Counted from the first letter of the stretch, positions 15,796 to 23,758 are shown. The stretch is DNA of 30,673 nucleotides from Oscillospiraceae bacterium (GCA_003531585.1 DQFX01000010.1:1-30673), one strand, 5' to 3'. The notes: generated by a model not told the origin, from the letters alone. Made by a program: numbers and translations.

Positions 15796-15824
15796 TTGAA
15801 AAATGAAATGATTTATGATAAACT
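15796..15824 (+). promoter_or_regulatory. Likely promoter of the sugar ABC transporter operon
   Basis: TTGAAA (15796-15801), 17-base spacer and an extended -10 (TG at 15816-15817, TAAACT 15819-15824). A second possible -10, perfect TATAAT at 15870-15875, lacks a well-spaced -35, so which is used is uncertain. Confidence 0.45.
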
Positions 15825-15877
15825 TACAAATGTAATCAAGGGGCGGTGATTGAAACGCTTCAGACAGAGTATAATTA

Positions 15878-15916
15878 CCCGAGAACCTTGATGATTAATT
15901 CAGTTCCCTCGGGAAC
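15878..15916 (+). promoter_or_regulatory. Leader with two mutually exclusive hairpins
   Basis: CCCGAG (15878-15883) can pair with CTCGGG (15908-15913), or GTTCC (15903-15907) can pair with GGAAC (15912-15916) around a CTCG loop. The two pairings share bases and cannot both form. No U run follows, so a terminator is not evident; it may simply protect or shape the leader of a highly expressed mRNA. Confidence 0.35.
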
Positions 15917-15947
15917 AAAATGAAACCTATTTTGGGAGGAAAAATCT

Positions 15948-17381
15948 ATGAAGAAAAGAATTTTAGCAGCTCTGCTCGCATCTGCTGCAGTTCTGTCCTT
16001 TGCTGGCTGCTCCAGCAACACAACAAGCTCCAGCACACCGGCTGATTCCAGCTCCGCTGCTGACAGCTCTGCTGCTGATTCCAGCACACCTGCTGACGAG
16101 TCCAGCGCACCCGTTGCTGAGGCTGATGATTCCGCTAAGACTGCTGGTACCGGTATCACCGTAAGCGAGAGCGAAGGCAAGGTATTCAACATCTACGCTT
16201 GGAACGAGGAGTTCAAGGGCTTCTTCGAGAAGTACTACACCGTTCCTGAGGGAATCACCGTTAACTGGGTAATCAATCCTTCTGACGATGGCGTTTACCA
16301 GGATAAGCTCGACGCTGCTCTCCAGGCTCAGGCTTCCGCAGCTGCTGACGACAAGGTTGATATGTTCCTTGCAGAGGCTGACTACATCATCAAGTATGTA
16401 AACTCCGACTACACAATGGACGTTTCCAAGATCGGCGTTTCTGCACTCGACACTGAGTATAAGTACACCGTAGACGCAGCTACCGATACAAGAAACGGTC
16501 AGCTCAAGGGTGTTTCCTTCCAGTGCTGCCCTGCTGCTCTGATCTACAGACGCTCCATCGCAGAGGCTGTTCTCGGTACTTCCGAGCCCGCTGAGGTTCA
16601 GGCTAAGCTTTCCGACTGGACAAAGTTCAACGAAGTTGCTAAGCAGGCTAAGGATCTCGGTTACTACATGACCGCTTCCTATGCTGAGACCTTCAGAACC
16701 TTCTCCAACAACGCTACATCTCCTTGGGTAGACGCTGATAACAACCTCGTTATCGACGATGTATTCAATCAGTGGATCGACCAGGCTTACGACTTCGTTC
16801 AGAACGAGTACACTCTGACCTCCGATATTTGGGGCGATGAGAAGAATGCTCAGATGTTCAAGGATGGCAAGACAATGTGCTTCTTCGGCCCGGCTTGGTA
16901 CTACAACTTCTCCATGGGCAACGCACAGGATCCCGATAAGGGCTGCCCTGGCGACTGGGCTATTATCCAGGGTCCGCAGGCTTACTTCTGGGGCGGCACA
17001 TGGCTGCTCGCAGCAGAGGGCTCTGATAACCCCGAGATGCTCGCAGACGTATTCAACGCATTCACCGCTAACGAGGACATCTGCACCAAGCTCGTTGAGA
17101 ACGAGAGCCAGTTCACCAACAACACCAACGTAAACCAGAAGTTTGCTGAGGATCCGAACTATGGCAACGCATTCCTCGGCGGCCAGAACGATACCGCTAT
17201 CTTCGTTGAGCTTGCTAAGAACATCAAGTTTGAGAACAAGACTCAGTACGATCAGCTCCTCAGCGAGGGTCTGCCTAAGTACATGCTCGACTACTTCACT
17301 GGCGAAGTTTCCAAGGACGAGGCTCTTGCTAACTTCTACAGCTTTGTAAACGACAAGTATCCTGCAATCGTAACTCCTTAA
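15948..17381 (+). CDS. Sugar ABC transporter substrate-binding lipoprotein
   Basis: Predicted 477-residue extracellular solute-binding protein of the family 1 (maltose/oligosaccharide) type. The signal peptide ends in FAGC, with lipidated Cys21; a Ser/Ala/Pro/Asp-rich spacer (about 22-60) leads to the binding domain, which opens with VFNIYAWNEEFKGFFEKYY. The segment MFKDGKTMCFFGPAWYYNF and the later YFWGGTWLLAAEGSDNPE are typical of the hinge and second lobe of such proteins, and aromatic residues for sugar stacking are abundant. The substrate cannot be read from sequence. GGGAGGA precedes the ATG. A hairpin terminator after the stop probably leaves the binding protein in excess over the two permeases. 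Confidence 0.93.
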   Translation: MKKRILAALLASAAVLSFAGCSSNTTSSSTPADSSSAADSSAADSSTPADESSAPVAEADDSAKTAGTGITVSESEGKVFNIYAWNEEFKGFFEKYYTVPEGITVNWVINPSDDGVYQDKLDAALQAQASAAADDKVDMFLAEADYIIKYVNSDYTMDVSKIGVSALDTEYKYTVDAATDTRNGQLKGVSFQCCPAALIYRRSIAEAVLGTSEPAEVQAKLSDWTKFNEVAKQAKDLGYYMTASYAETFRTFSNNATSPWVDADNNLVIDDVFNQWIDQAYDFVQNEYTLTSDIWGDEKNAQMFKDGKTMCFFGPAWYYNFSMGNAQDPDKGCPGDWAIIQGPQAYFWGGTWLLAAEGSDNPEMLADVFNAFTANEDICTKLVENESQFTNNTNVNQKFAEDPNYGNAFLGGQNDTAIFVELAKNIKFENKTQYDQLLSEGLPKYMLDYFTGEVSKDEALANFYSFVNDKYPAIVTP

Positions 17382-17412
17382 GTTGGCGTTTTAACAAAGT
17401 AATCTAGTCCTA

Positions 17413-17450
17413 AAAAAAGAGGCGGGGCAGTCTTGCTTCACCTCTTTTTT
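17413..17450 (+). terminator. Internal attenuator between binding protein and permeases
   Basis: AAAAAAGAGG (17413-17422) pairs perfectly with CCTCTTTTTT (17441-17450), with an inner GCA/TGC pairing. It stands 31 bases after the binding-protein stop and 31 before the permease start. No promoter is obvious behind it, so it most likely acts as a partial terminator. Confidence 0.75.
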
Positions 17451-17481
17451 ACTAGGAAAATTAAGAGGAGAGGACCTAGGA

Positions 17482-18450
17482 ATGGATAAGAAACATAAGT
17501 CGATCAGTTATGCAAAATGGGGTTACATATTTATAATACCGTTCCTCATTGTTTTTATTACTTGCCAGCTGATACCGCTTTTCAACACATTTTACAACAG
17601 CTTTTTTGAAAACTACAGAGATGGACTTGCACAGATTGGACCGAACTTTGTAGGTTTTGATAACTACATCAAGTTGTTCACTCCTAATAAGAGCGGATCT
17701 ATTAACATAGTCAACTATGCATGCAATACAATGATCATGTGGATCATTGGTGCTATCCCTCAGCTCGTTTTCTCGTTACTTCTTGCAGTCATTTTTACGA
17801 GCGCAAGACTTAACATCAAAGGCCAGACTTTTTTCAAGACAGTTATCTACATGCCTAACCTGGTAATGGCGTCGGCGTTCTCAATGCTGTTCTTCACATT
17901 GTTCTCAAATGTTGGACCTATAAATCAGATCATCCTCGCAATGACGAATAATACATTCGAATTCTTCCGGAATCCTGTATCGACGCGTTGCATAATCGCG
18001 TTTATCAACTTCCTGATGTGGTTCGGTAATACTACGATATTGCTGATGGCTGGTATCATGGGTATCGACCAGAGCCTGTTTGAGGCTGCATCTATTGATG
18101 GTGCTACTTCTGGTCAGGTGTTCTTCAAGATCACACTTCCTCTGCTGATGCCGATTCTGCTTTATGTTGCGATCACATCTCTCATCGGTGGTCTTCAGAT
18201 GTTCGATGTCCCGCAGATCATCACTGCTGGTTCCGGCAGCCCGAATAACAGCTGTATGACTCTTATCATGTATCTTAACCGTCTGATAGGCAGCGGTTCC
18301 AAGAACTATGGTATGGGCGGTGCTGTTTCCGTTGTTATCTTTATACTGACCGGTGCGCTCAGCATGATCGTATTCAAGACAATGGTTACAAGCGACGACA
18401 AGCCGAAGAAAAAGGCAAAGAAGGTAAAGGAGGCTGTAAAGAATGGCTAA
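17482..18450 (+). CDS. Sugar ABC transporter permease (MalF/UgpA type)
   Basis: Predicted 322-residue inner permease with about six membrane helices. The cytoplasmic EAA loop that docks the ATPase reads EAASIDGATSGQVFFKITLP (about residues 200-219), in the expected place two-thirds along the chain. The N-terminus (YIFIIPFLIVFITCQLIPL) is the usual first helix, and the C-terminus is a basic tail. GGAGAGGA precedes the ATG. It overlaps the next permease gene by eight bases, so the two are translated together and form the heterodimeric channel. No ATPase gene is present in the operon. Confidence 0.93.
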   Translation: MDKKHKSISYAKWGYIFIIPFLIVFITCQLIPLFNTFYNSFFENYRDGLAQIGPNFVGFDNYIKLFTPNKSGSINIVNYACNTMIMWIIGAIPQLVFSLLLAVIFTSARLNIKGQTFFKTVIYMPNLVMASAFSMLFFTLFSNVGPINQIILAMTNNTFEFFRNPVSTRCIIAFINFLMWFGNTTILLMAGIMGIDQSLFEAASIDGATSGQVFFKITLPLLMPILLYVAITSLIGGLQMFDVPQIITAGSGSPNNSCMTLIMYLNRLIGSGSKNYGMGGAVSVVIFILTGALSMIVFKTMVTSDDKPKKKAKKVKEAVKNG

Positions 18451-19333
18451 TCCTAATGTAGCAAAGTACAAGGAAGAATCCAAGAGCTATCGTGCACAGC
18501 AGATGGTAACGAGAGTGCTCGCTTATATCTTCCTTGTTTTTGTAACTTTCCTTTCACTGTTCTCTTTCTATCTGCTGATCATCAACGGTTCACGTTCAAA
18601 TGCAGAACTGCAGGCAGGTTTCACACTGATTCCGAGCACACACTTTGGCGATAACTTTATCACTGCTATCACTGATAACGCTCTGTTCTCGCTTCCTCGC
18701 GGTCTTTGGAATAGCTTCTTTATTGCTGCGTCCAGCGCTATCCTGACAACGTACTTCTCTGCAATGACTGCGTACGGCATTCATGTTTACGACTTCAAGG
18801 GGAAGAAGTTTATCTTTACATTCATTCTGGCTGTAATGATGATCCCAACACAGGTTTCCGCAGCAGGTTTCATTCAGCTCGTTAACCAGGTTCATCTGAA
18901 CGATACCTACTGGCCGCTGATAATTCCGGCGATCGCTGCTCCGGCAATATTCTTCTACATGAAGCAATACATCGAAAGCTCCATGCCGCTTGAGGTAATC
19001 GAGGCTGCCCGTGTTGACGGTTCCAACGAGTTCAGAACGTTCAACGCTATCGCTGTCCCCATGCTGAAGCCTGCGTTCGCAGTACAGCTTATCTTCGGAT
19101 TCGTTGCGTCCTGGAACAACTTCTTCACACCTGCGCTGGTTATTGACTCCTCTGACAACTGGACACTTCCTATTATGATGTCCATTCTGCGTTCTAAGCT
19201 CAACTCTCAGAACGGCGACCTGGGTGAAGTTTACATGATGATCCTGTTATCCATCATTCCGGTTGTTATCGTTTATCTGTTCCTCTCCAAGTTCATCGTT
19301 AAGGGCGTTGCTCTTGGCGCTGTTAAGGGCTAA
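18443..19333 (+). CDS. Sugar ABC transporter permease (MalG type)
   Basis: Predicted 296-residue partner permease with six membrane helices. The EAA motif reads EAARVDGSNEFRTFNAIAVP (about residues 186-205). The helix before it, IIPAIAAPAIFFYMKQYI, and the C-terminal LSKFIVKGVALGAVKG are the family standard. The start lies inside the last codons of the upstream permease, with a strong AAAGGAGG ten bases before it that is itself within the upstream gene. It ends the operon. The importer must borrow an MsmK/MalK-like ATPase encoded elsewhere, as many Gram-positive family 1 carbohydrate importers do. Confidence 0.94.
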   Translation: MANPNVAKYKEESKSYRAQQMVTRVLAYIFLVFVTFLSLFSFYLLIINGSRSNAELQAGFTLIPSTHFGDNFITAITDNALFSLPRGLWNSFFIAASSAILTTYFSAMTAYGIHVYDFKGKKFIFTFILAVMMIPTQVSAAGFIQLVNQVHLNDTYWPLIIPAIAAPAIFFYMKQYIESSMPLEVIEAARVDGSNEFRTFNAIAVPMLKPAFAVQLIFGFVASWNNFFTPALVIDSSDNWTLPIMMSILRSKLNSQNGDLGEVYMMILLSIIPVVIVYLFLSKFIVKGVALGAVKG

Positions 19334-19345
19334 TAAACAGATTAT

Positions 19346-19420
19346 CCCCCGTCGAAGCTGGGGCAAAAGACACTTTTTCTACAAGCTGAATCCACCGGCA
19401 TGACCGGTGGATTCTTTTTA
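19346..19420 (+). terminator. Terminator of transporter operon; short form of an intergenic element
   Basis: CCCC...GGGG hairpin (19346-19363), then CAAAAGACACTTTTTCTAC, then a perfect 10-bp stem AATCCACCGG (19389-19398) with CCGGTGGATT (19404-19413) and CTTTTTATTT. The last part is a good rho-independent terminator on the plus strand. The whole order (ATCCCCCG hairpin, CAAAA, AATCCACCGG stem) recurs in longer form at 24083-24265. Confidence 0.8.
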
Positions 19421-19431
19421 TTTGTAGAATT

Positions 19432-19456
19432 ATCCCCGGAGCAGAACTCCGGGGAT
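19432..19456 (-). terminator. Stem downstream of rnr
   Basis: Perfect 10-bp repeat ATCCCCGGAG (19432-19441) with CTCCGGGGAT (19447-19456), seven bases after the rnr stop on the minus strand. The following T run is weak, so termination may also use the neighbouring AATCCACCGG stem. Confidence 0.6.
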
Positions 19457-19462
19457 TTACTA

Positions 19463-21619
19463 TTAAGAATCAGCCTTTTCAGACTTCGCAGGTTTTCCGG
19501 GATTTCCAACGAACTCAAAGTCGATGAACCCGCCGTTGACGTTCACGCTGACGCACTTCACGCGAACCTTGTCGCCAACAGTATATATGCTGCCGTCGAT
19601 CGCTCCGGTGAGGATAACGCCGTGCTGTACCTCGTAGTCGCCCATGGGCATGGTCGCAGCCGACACCATACCCTCAATGGTGTTAGGCAGTACGACGTAC
19701 ACGCCGCCCGCGCTGACGCCGGAAATCATTCCGTCAAACTCCTCGTTGACGTGGTTCTTCATGTACTCAGCCATGTAGAAATTCTCGCACTCGCGCTCGC
19801 AGCGTACCGCTGAAAGCTCCGTGTTGCTCGCCTGGAGCGCCGCAGAAGCGGAGAACGCAGCGTACTTCCTGCACAGCTTCTCGTGGTCAAGGGAGTACAC
19901 ATAGTCGGTCAGTATGCGGTGTATCGAGAGGTCGGCGTAGCGGCGTATAGGCGAGGTGAAATGCGCGTACTCCGGCATTACCAGGCCGTAATGTCCGAGG
20001 GGCTCCTCGCTGTAGCGCGCCTTCATCATCGTGCGCAGGACTATCCTGTTAATCACCATCGCGCGGTCGCTGTCCTTGTTCTCGCGGAGTATCCGCGCAA
20101 GCTCGGAGGCGGGAGCGTTCGCCCCGAGCGCCCCGGGATTTATCCCCAGCGCGGTCAGCGTTTCCCGCAGCTGGTCGAGCTTCTCCGTCGTCGGAGCCTC
20201 GTGCACACGGTAAACGAACGGTATTTTCTCCTTCATCGCAAGAGCCGCCGCAGATTTGTTCGCCATCAGCATGAACTCCTCAATGATCCCCTCTGCAATT
20301 CCGGTGGTGCGCGGCTTAACGTCAATGCACACGCCGTTTTCATCAGTGATTATCTTGGTCTCTGAGGTATCTATCTCGGGAGCGCCCCGGTCGACGCGGT
20401 TCTTTACAAGGATATCCGCGAGTTCCTTCATTATCGGGATACGGTCGATCACCCGGGCGTATTTCGTCTTTATTTCGTCGTCGGCGGTGCCGTCGATTAT
20501 CTTGTTGACCTCGGAATAAACGCCTTTTACGCGGCTCCTGATAACGGATTTCTCGAAGCGGTAGCTCAGCAGTTTTCCGTCAAACCCGACGTCCATCAGG
20601 CAGGAAAACGCCAGTCTGTCCACCTGCGGATTCAGCGAGCATATTCCGTTTGAAAGCTGGCGCGGCAGCATGGGGACCACCTGGTCGGCGTAGTAGATCG
20701 AGGTTCCGCGGTAGAACGCCTCCTCGTCGAGCTTGCTGCCCTTTGTAACGTAGTGTGAAACGTCCGCGATATGCACTCCCAGTTTGTAGCAGCGTTCGGT
20801 CTTTGCGATGCTCACCGCGTCGTCGATGTCCTTGGTGTCCGCACCGTCGATGGTGAAAATCGGCTCTCCACGGAGATCCAGTCGGCGGAGCACCTCGTCG
20901 GGGTCCGGCTCGTCGATGTCAATTTTGGAAGCCTCGTACAGCACATCGTCCGGAAAGTTCACGTGCAGATTGTTGGACAGCATGTAGGCGTCCGCGCCTG
21001 CCTTCGCGGTATCGCAGGAGCCGAACACATCCACGATGTTGACGGTATGATCCATGTGGCGCTCGCCGCGCTTCTTTATTGAGAAAACTACCTTATCGCC
21101 GACATGCATAGCAGCCGCTTTGGACACCTTCGCAATAACGAGCGGGTCGTTGCAGAGCTTATCCGGAAGAACCATCAGCTTGTTGCCCTCAGCGACGATA
21201 ACTCCGGTCTGAAGTCCATTGTTCGCCTCCAGCACGGAAACCACAACTGCCTCGGCGGAGAATCGCTCGTCAGCTTCGGCGGTCTGTTTTGCAAGCACGA
21301 TATCTCCGGGAATAGACCCCATGAGGTCGCGGCCGCGCACGAAATACTCGACCGGCATATCTCCAAGCTGCCTGATAAAACCGGATTTCGGCGTTACCCG
21401 GGTGACCTCCGCCTTGAAGAACTGCTCCGGGTGCTTTATCCAGCACATGCCCTTCTTGTAGGCAATGTCGTTGTGCTGTTTCATTTCGGAAAGCGCGGTC
21501 TCCAGCTTCTTGAATCCCTTTTTATTGATATCCAGACGGTCGGCGATCTGCTTGTCGGTCAGTCCCTTTTCGCCTGCGTCGTAAAGCATGAGCAGTATTG
21601 ATATTTTCAGCTTGTTCAT
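19463..21619 (-). CDS. rnr: Ribonuclease R
   Basis: 3'-to-5' exoribonuclease of 718 residues that degrades structured RNA in the cytoplasm. Domain order is standard: an N-terminal winged helix (about residues 1-65), cold-shock-type RNA-binding domains (about 68-230), the RNB catalytic domain (about 250-570) and a C-terminal S1 domain (about 620-705, FDGMISGVSAGGVYVVLPNT). The magnesium-binding aspartates lie in TIDGADTKDIDDAVSI (Asp258, Asp261, Asp264, Asp266, Asp267), and PRQLSNGICSLNP and GHYGL...HFTSPIRRYADL are further RNB signatures. AGAAAGGA precedes the ATG. It follows secG on the same strand, the widespread secG-rnr order, but a strong stem separates them here. Confidence 0.96.
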   Translation of the reverse strand: MNKLKISILLMLYDAGEKGLTDKQIADRLDINKKGFKKLETALSEMKQHNDIAYKKGMCWIKHPEQFFKAEVTRVTPKSGFIRQLGDMPVEYFVRGRDLMGSIPGDIVLAKQTAEADERFSAEAVVVSVLEANNGLQTGVIVAEGNKLMVLPDKLCNDPLVIAKVSKAAAMHVGDKVVFSIKKRGERHMDHTVNIVDVFGSCDTAKAGADAYMLSNNLHVNFPDDVLYEASKIDIDEPDPDEVLRRLDLRGEPIFTIDGADTKDIDDAVSIAKTERCYKLGVHIADVSHYVTKGSKLDEEAFYRGTSIYYADQVVPMLPRQLSNGICSLNPQVDRLAFSCLMDVGFDGKLLSYRFEKSVIRSRVKGVYSEVNKIIDGTADDEIKTKYARVIDRIPIMKELADILVKNRVDRGAPEIDTSETKIITDENGVCIDVKPRTTGIAEGIIEEFMLMANKSAAALAMKEKIPFVYRVHEAPTTEKLDQLRETLTALGINPGALGANAPASELARILRENKDSDRAMVINRIVLRTMMKARYSEEPLGHYGLVMPEYAHFTSPIRRYADLSIHRILTDYVYSLDHEKLCRKYAAFSASAALQASNTELSAVRCERECENFYMAEYMKNHVNEEFDGMISGVSAGGVYVVLPNTIEGMVSAATMPMGDYEVQHGVILTGAIDGSIYTVGDKVRVKCVSVNVNGGFIDFEFVGNPGKPAKSEKADS

Positions 21620-21681
21620 TTTTATCCTTTCTCATCGGTTTACTATATTTTATCCACGAACTCACCTGTTATTAACAAAAA

Positions 21682-21703
21682 GGACAGGCGGTAATGCCTG
21701 TCC
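21682..21703 (-). terminator. Terminator between secG and rnr
   Basis: On the minus strand GGACAGGC/GCCTGTCC (21682-21689 with 21696-21703, six-base loop) is followed by TTTTTGTTAA. It lies directly after the secG stop, so rnr either depends on read-through or has its own promoter in the 60 bases before it; none of consensus quality is visible. Confidence 0.8.
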
Positions 21704-21710
21704 CGTTTTT

Positions 21711-22151
21711 TTACTGTTCAGCAGTGGAAGCTGTGCTTTCAGCATACGATTCGCCCGCCTGAGCTGTTCCGGAGGACTCAGCCGTGCTTCCTGCCGCGCC
21801 TGATTCAGCAATGCCGGAATCCTCAGCGGTTCCCTCGGAGGTGGAAACCTCGGAAACAACGGAAGAAGTAACGGAGCTTGATGTGTCGTCAGACTTGGAA
21901 CCGCCGAAGTAAGCATTTGCAATATTAACAACCATCGCAAGAATGAAGAATATGATCGCCGCCGTGATCATAGCCTTGTTGAGCTGAGCTTCCTTGGTTC
22001 TGCCGGAATTCTTTCCGAAGTAGTTATCGCCGGTGTTGCCGGAGATTGTCTGAGACATCTGAGTCTTGGTGTCCTGCATAAGAACAACGATAACGATAAA
22101 CACGCATGCAATTATAAGAACTATTGCGCTGATTATTTCGAAAATACCCAT
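21711..22151 (-). CDS. secG: Preprotein translocase subunit SecG with extended tail
   Basis: Small membrane subunit of the SecYEG channel, here 146 residues. The core (about residues 1-85) has the two expected helices (IISAIVLIIACVFIVIVVLMQ and MITAAIIFFILAMVVNIANA). Between them is the conserved loop, which reads QDTKTQMSQTISGNTGDNYFGKNSGRT here. After the second helix a Ser/Thr/Glu/Ala-rich tail of about 60 residues replaces the usual short end. By SecG topology it would face outside. GGAGGAATA precedes the ATG. It has its own strong promoter and leads into rnr. Confidence 0.92.
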   Translation of the reverse strand: MGIFEIISAIVLIIACVFIVIVVLMQDTKTQMSQTISGNTGDNYFGKNSGRTKEAQLNKAMITAAIIFFILAMVVNIANAYFGGSKSDDTSSSVTSSVVSEVSTSEGTAEDSGIAESGAAGSTAESSGTAQAGESYAESTASTAEQ

Positions 22152-22176
22152 TGGTTAATATTCCTCCATATAAATA

Positions 22177-22240
22177 TGTACATTTATGTACAAGTGATAT
22201 CATACTAATCAAGTATACCACATAATCACAGAAATTGCAA
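22177..22240 (-). promoter_or_regulatory. secG promoter and double TGTACA palindrome in its leader
   Basis: Minus-strand TTGCAA (22235-22240), 17-base spacer, extended -10 TGG plus TATACT (22212-22217). In the transcribed leader two TGTACA hexamers (22177-22182 and 22187-22192), four bases apart, form a palindrome that could be an operator or RNA stem. Confidence 0.75.
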
Positions 22241-22274
22241 GTCCTTTTTGAAATTTTTTTTATTTGCGGAGAAA

Positions 22275-22751
22275 TTATTTTGCTGAAGTCATACGGCGCT
22301 TACCGGTCATAGATGTGACCTCCAGCTTCAGCACCCGGGTCCTGGGTATGGCGGCGGGGTTAAAACCCGTATGCTCAGGGTGGTAGTGCCTCATTATCAG
22401 CGTCAGTGCGTGGAGTTTCTCCTCCTCCGGAACCTCGGTCAGTACTCCCCTGCCTATTATGCTGCGGTACTCCATCGTGCAGTATCCCCTGCTCTCGTCC
22501 AGTACTATCCTGTGGGAGCAGTCCATTTCGAACGCGGTCTGCGGATCGCGGCTAATCAGGTCGTACTTCCTGCCCTCTGCCGCGCCGTGGAAGTACAGAT
22601 AAAGCCTTCCGCCGCTGACCTCCTCGCCGAAATTCAGCGGCAGGATATACGGCACTTCCTCGTCGTTCAGCGCAAGACGGCATACGTCGCATTCGGATAT
22701 TACCTGAAGCAGCTCCTGTTCGTCTGTGATCTCCCTGTCTGATCTTCTCAT
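22275..22751 (-). CDS. Pyridoxamine 5'-phosphate oxidase-like flavoprotein
   Basis: Predicted 158-residue FMN-binding split-barrel protein of the PNPOx-like/NimA group. Typical family stretches are CDVCRLALNDEEVPYILPLNFG near the start, LYLYFHGAAEGRKYDLI, FEMDC and a YRSIIGRGVLTEV strand. The conserved histidine of the FHGAAEG segment is present. True pyridoxamine oxidase activity is unlikely; relatives are described as flavin reductases or nitroimidazole resistance proteins, and the substrate cannot be named. The start is placed at 22751 because GGAGGGA precedes it; a longer frame would begin in the promoter leader. It is monocistronic and divergent from the DUF368 gene. Confidence 0.88.
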   Translation of the reverse strand: MRRSDREITDEQELLQVISECDVCRLALNDEEVPYILPLNFGEEVSGGRLYLYFHGAAEGRKYDLISRDPQTAFEMDCSHRIVLDESRGYCTMEYRSIIGRGVLTEVPEEEKLHALTLIMRHYHPEHTGFNPAAIPRTRVLKLEVTSMTGKRRMTSAK

Positions 22752-22772
22752 TTTATCCCTCCATTCATAAAG

Positions 22773-22801
22773 ATTATAGAACATTTCCACGGAAATTTCA
22801 A
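22773..22801 (-). promoter_or_regulatory. Promoter of the PNPOx-like gene, palindrome in spacer
   Basis: Minus-strand TTGAAA (22796-22801), 17-base spacer and perfect TATAAT (22773-22778). The spacer contains the perfect inverted repeat ATTTCC-AC-GGAAAT (22783-22796), a position where a bound regulator would block or twist the promoter. Confidence 0.75.
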
Positions 22802-22814
22802 TCGGAAAACGAGG

Positions 22815-22843
22815 TTCTTAATCAACCCCGGACATACTATAAT
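22815..22843 (+). promoter_or_regulatory. Promoter of the DUF368 gene
   Basis: Perfect TATAAT (22838-22843) with a weak -35, TTCTTA (22815-22820), at 17 bases. Its -35 lies 13 bases from the -35 of the divergent PNPOx promoter. Confidence 0.55.
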
Positions 22844-22877
22844 ATATAGAATACGCGATTAAGCGAAAGGAGCATTT

Positions 22878-23723
22878 ATGAATACGTTAAAGACAATTCT
22901 GAGCGGGCTTGCGGTTGGCGGCGCAATGACCATTCCCGGCGTCAGCGGCGGAAGCGCGGCGATGATCCTCGGAATCTACGACGACCTGATAACGGCGGTC
23001 AGCCGCGCCTTCTCCGAACCGAGGAAAAATCTCCTGCTGCTCCTGAAATTCGCCGTCGGAGCCTGCGCCGGGGCACTTCTCATAGCAAGGCTGATAACTT
23101 TCCTGCTGACTACCCCTGTGGAAGTTCCGCTGAGGTTCCTGTTTCTCGGGGCGGTCGCGGGCGGAATTCCCATGATTTTCCGCAAGGCTGAGATCAGGAA
23201 GCTTACCGCCGGATCCACTGCGCTTATCCTCGCCGGGGTCGGAGTTGTAATGTTGATCTCAATGCTCCCCGAAAGGATATTCTCGCCCGACACCTCCGGA
23301 TTCGCTGCGGTGATAATGCAGTTTCTCGGCGGACTTCTGATTGCGGCGGCGCTGGTGCTCCCGGGGATAAGCGCGTCGCACTTTCTGCTTATGCTCGGGA
23401 TTTACGATGATGTTATGGAAAAGCTCGGAGAATTTGAACTGTTGGCTCTTGTTCCGCTTGCGGCAGGAGCCGCAGTCGGCGTATTCCTGACAGCTAAGGT
23501 GCTTGAGAGGCTTCTCGGCCTCCACCCCCGCGGAACTTACCTCGTGATACTCGGGTTCATGCTCGGCTCGCTTCGGGAACTGCTCCCACACGGCGCCGGA
23601 GCCGTCCAGACTGCCGCCGGAATGCTGTGCACGGTTGTGGGATTCGTAGTTGTTTACTGGCTGCAATCCGGAAAGAAATACAGAGATATTGTACAAAAAC
23701 CGGTTGACAAACGCAAGATATAG
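22878..23723 (+). CDS. DUF368 membrane protein (PopT-type undecaprenyl phosphate translocase family)
   Basis: Predicted 281-residue polytopic membrane protein. The DUF368 signature is clear: an N-terminal GLAVGGAMTIPGVSGGSAAMILGIYDDL and its internal echo LVLPGISASHFLLMLGIYDDVM around residue 155-176, showing the two-fold inverted repeat of the family. About eight hydrophobic segments are present. DUF368 proteins (PopT) have been shown in other bacteria to return undecaprenyl phosphate carrier lipid across the membrane for peptidoglycan and glycan synthesis; that role here is by family only. AAAGGAG precedes the ATG. A strong promoter for the next small gene starts inside its last codons. Confidence 0.92.
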   Translation: MNTLKTILSGLAVGGAMTIPGVSGGSAAMILGIYDDLITAVSRAFSEPRKNLLLLLKFAVGACAGALLIARLITFLLTTPVEVPLRFLFLGAVAGGIPMIFRKAEIRKLTAGSTALILAGVGVVMLISMLPERIFSPDTSGFAAVIMQFLGGLLIAAALVLPGISASHFLLMLGIYDDVMEKLGEFELLALVPLAAGAAVGVFLTAKVLERLLGLHPRGTYLVILGFMLGSLRELLPHGAGAVQTAAGMLCTVVGFVVVYWLQSGKKYRDIVQKPVDKRKI

Positions 23724-23732
23724 TGATATACT
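23704..23732 (+). promoter_or_regulatory. Strong promoter of the NrdD-tail-like gene
   Basis: Perfect TTGACA (23704-23709), 17-base spacer, extended -10 (TGA then TATACT, 23727-23732). It overlaps the end of the DUF368 gene and gives the small gene independent expression. Confidence 0.8.
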
Positions 23733-23758
23733 ATTGTTACAGATAAGAGGTGATACTC

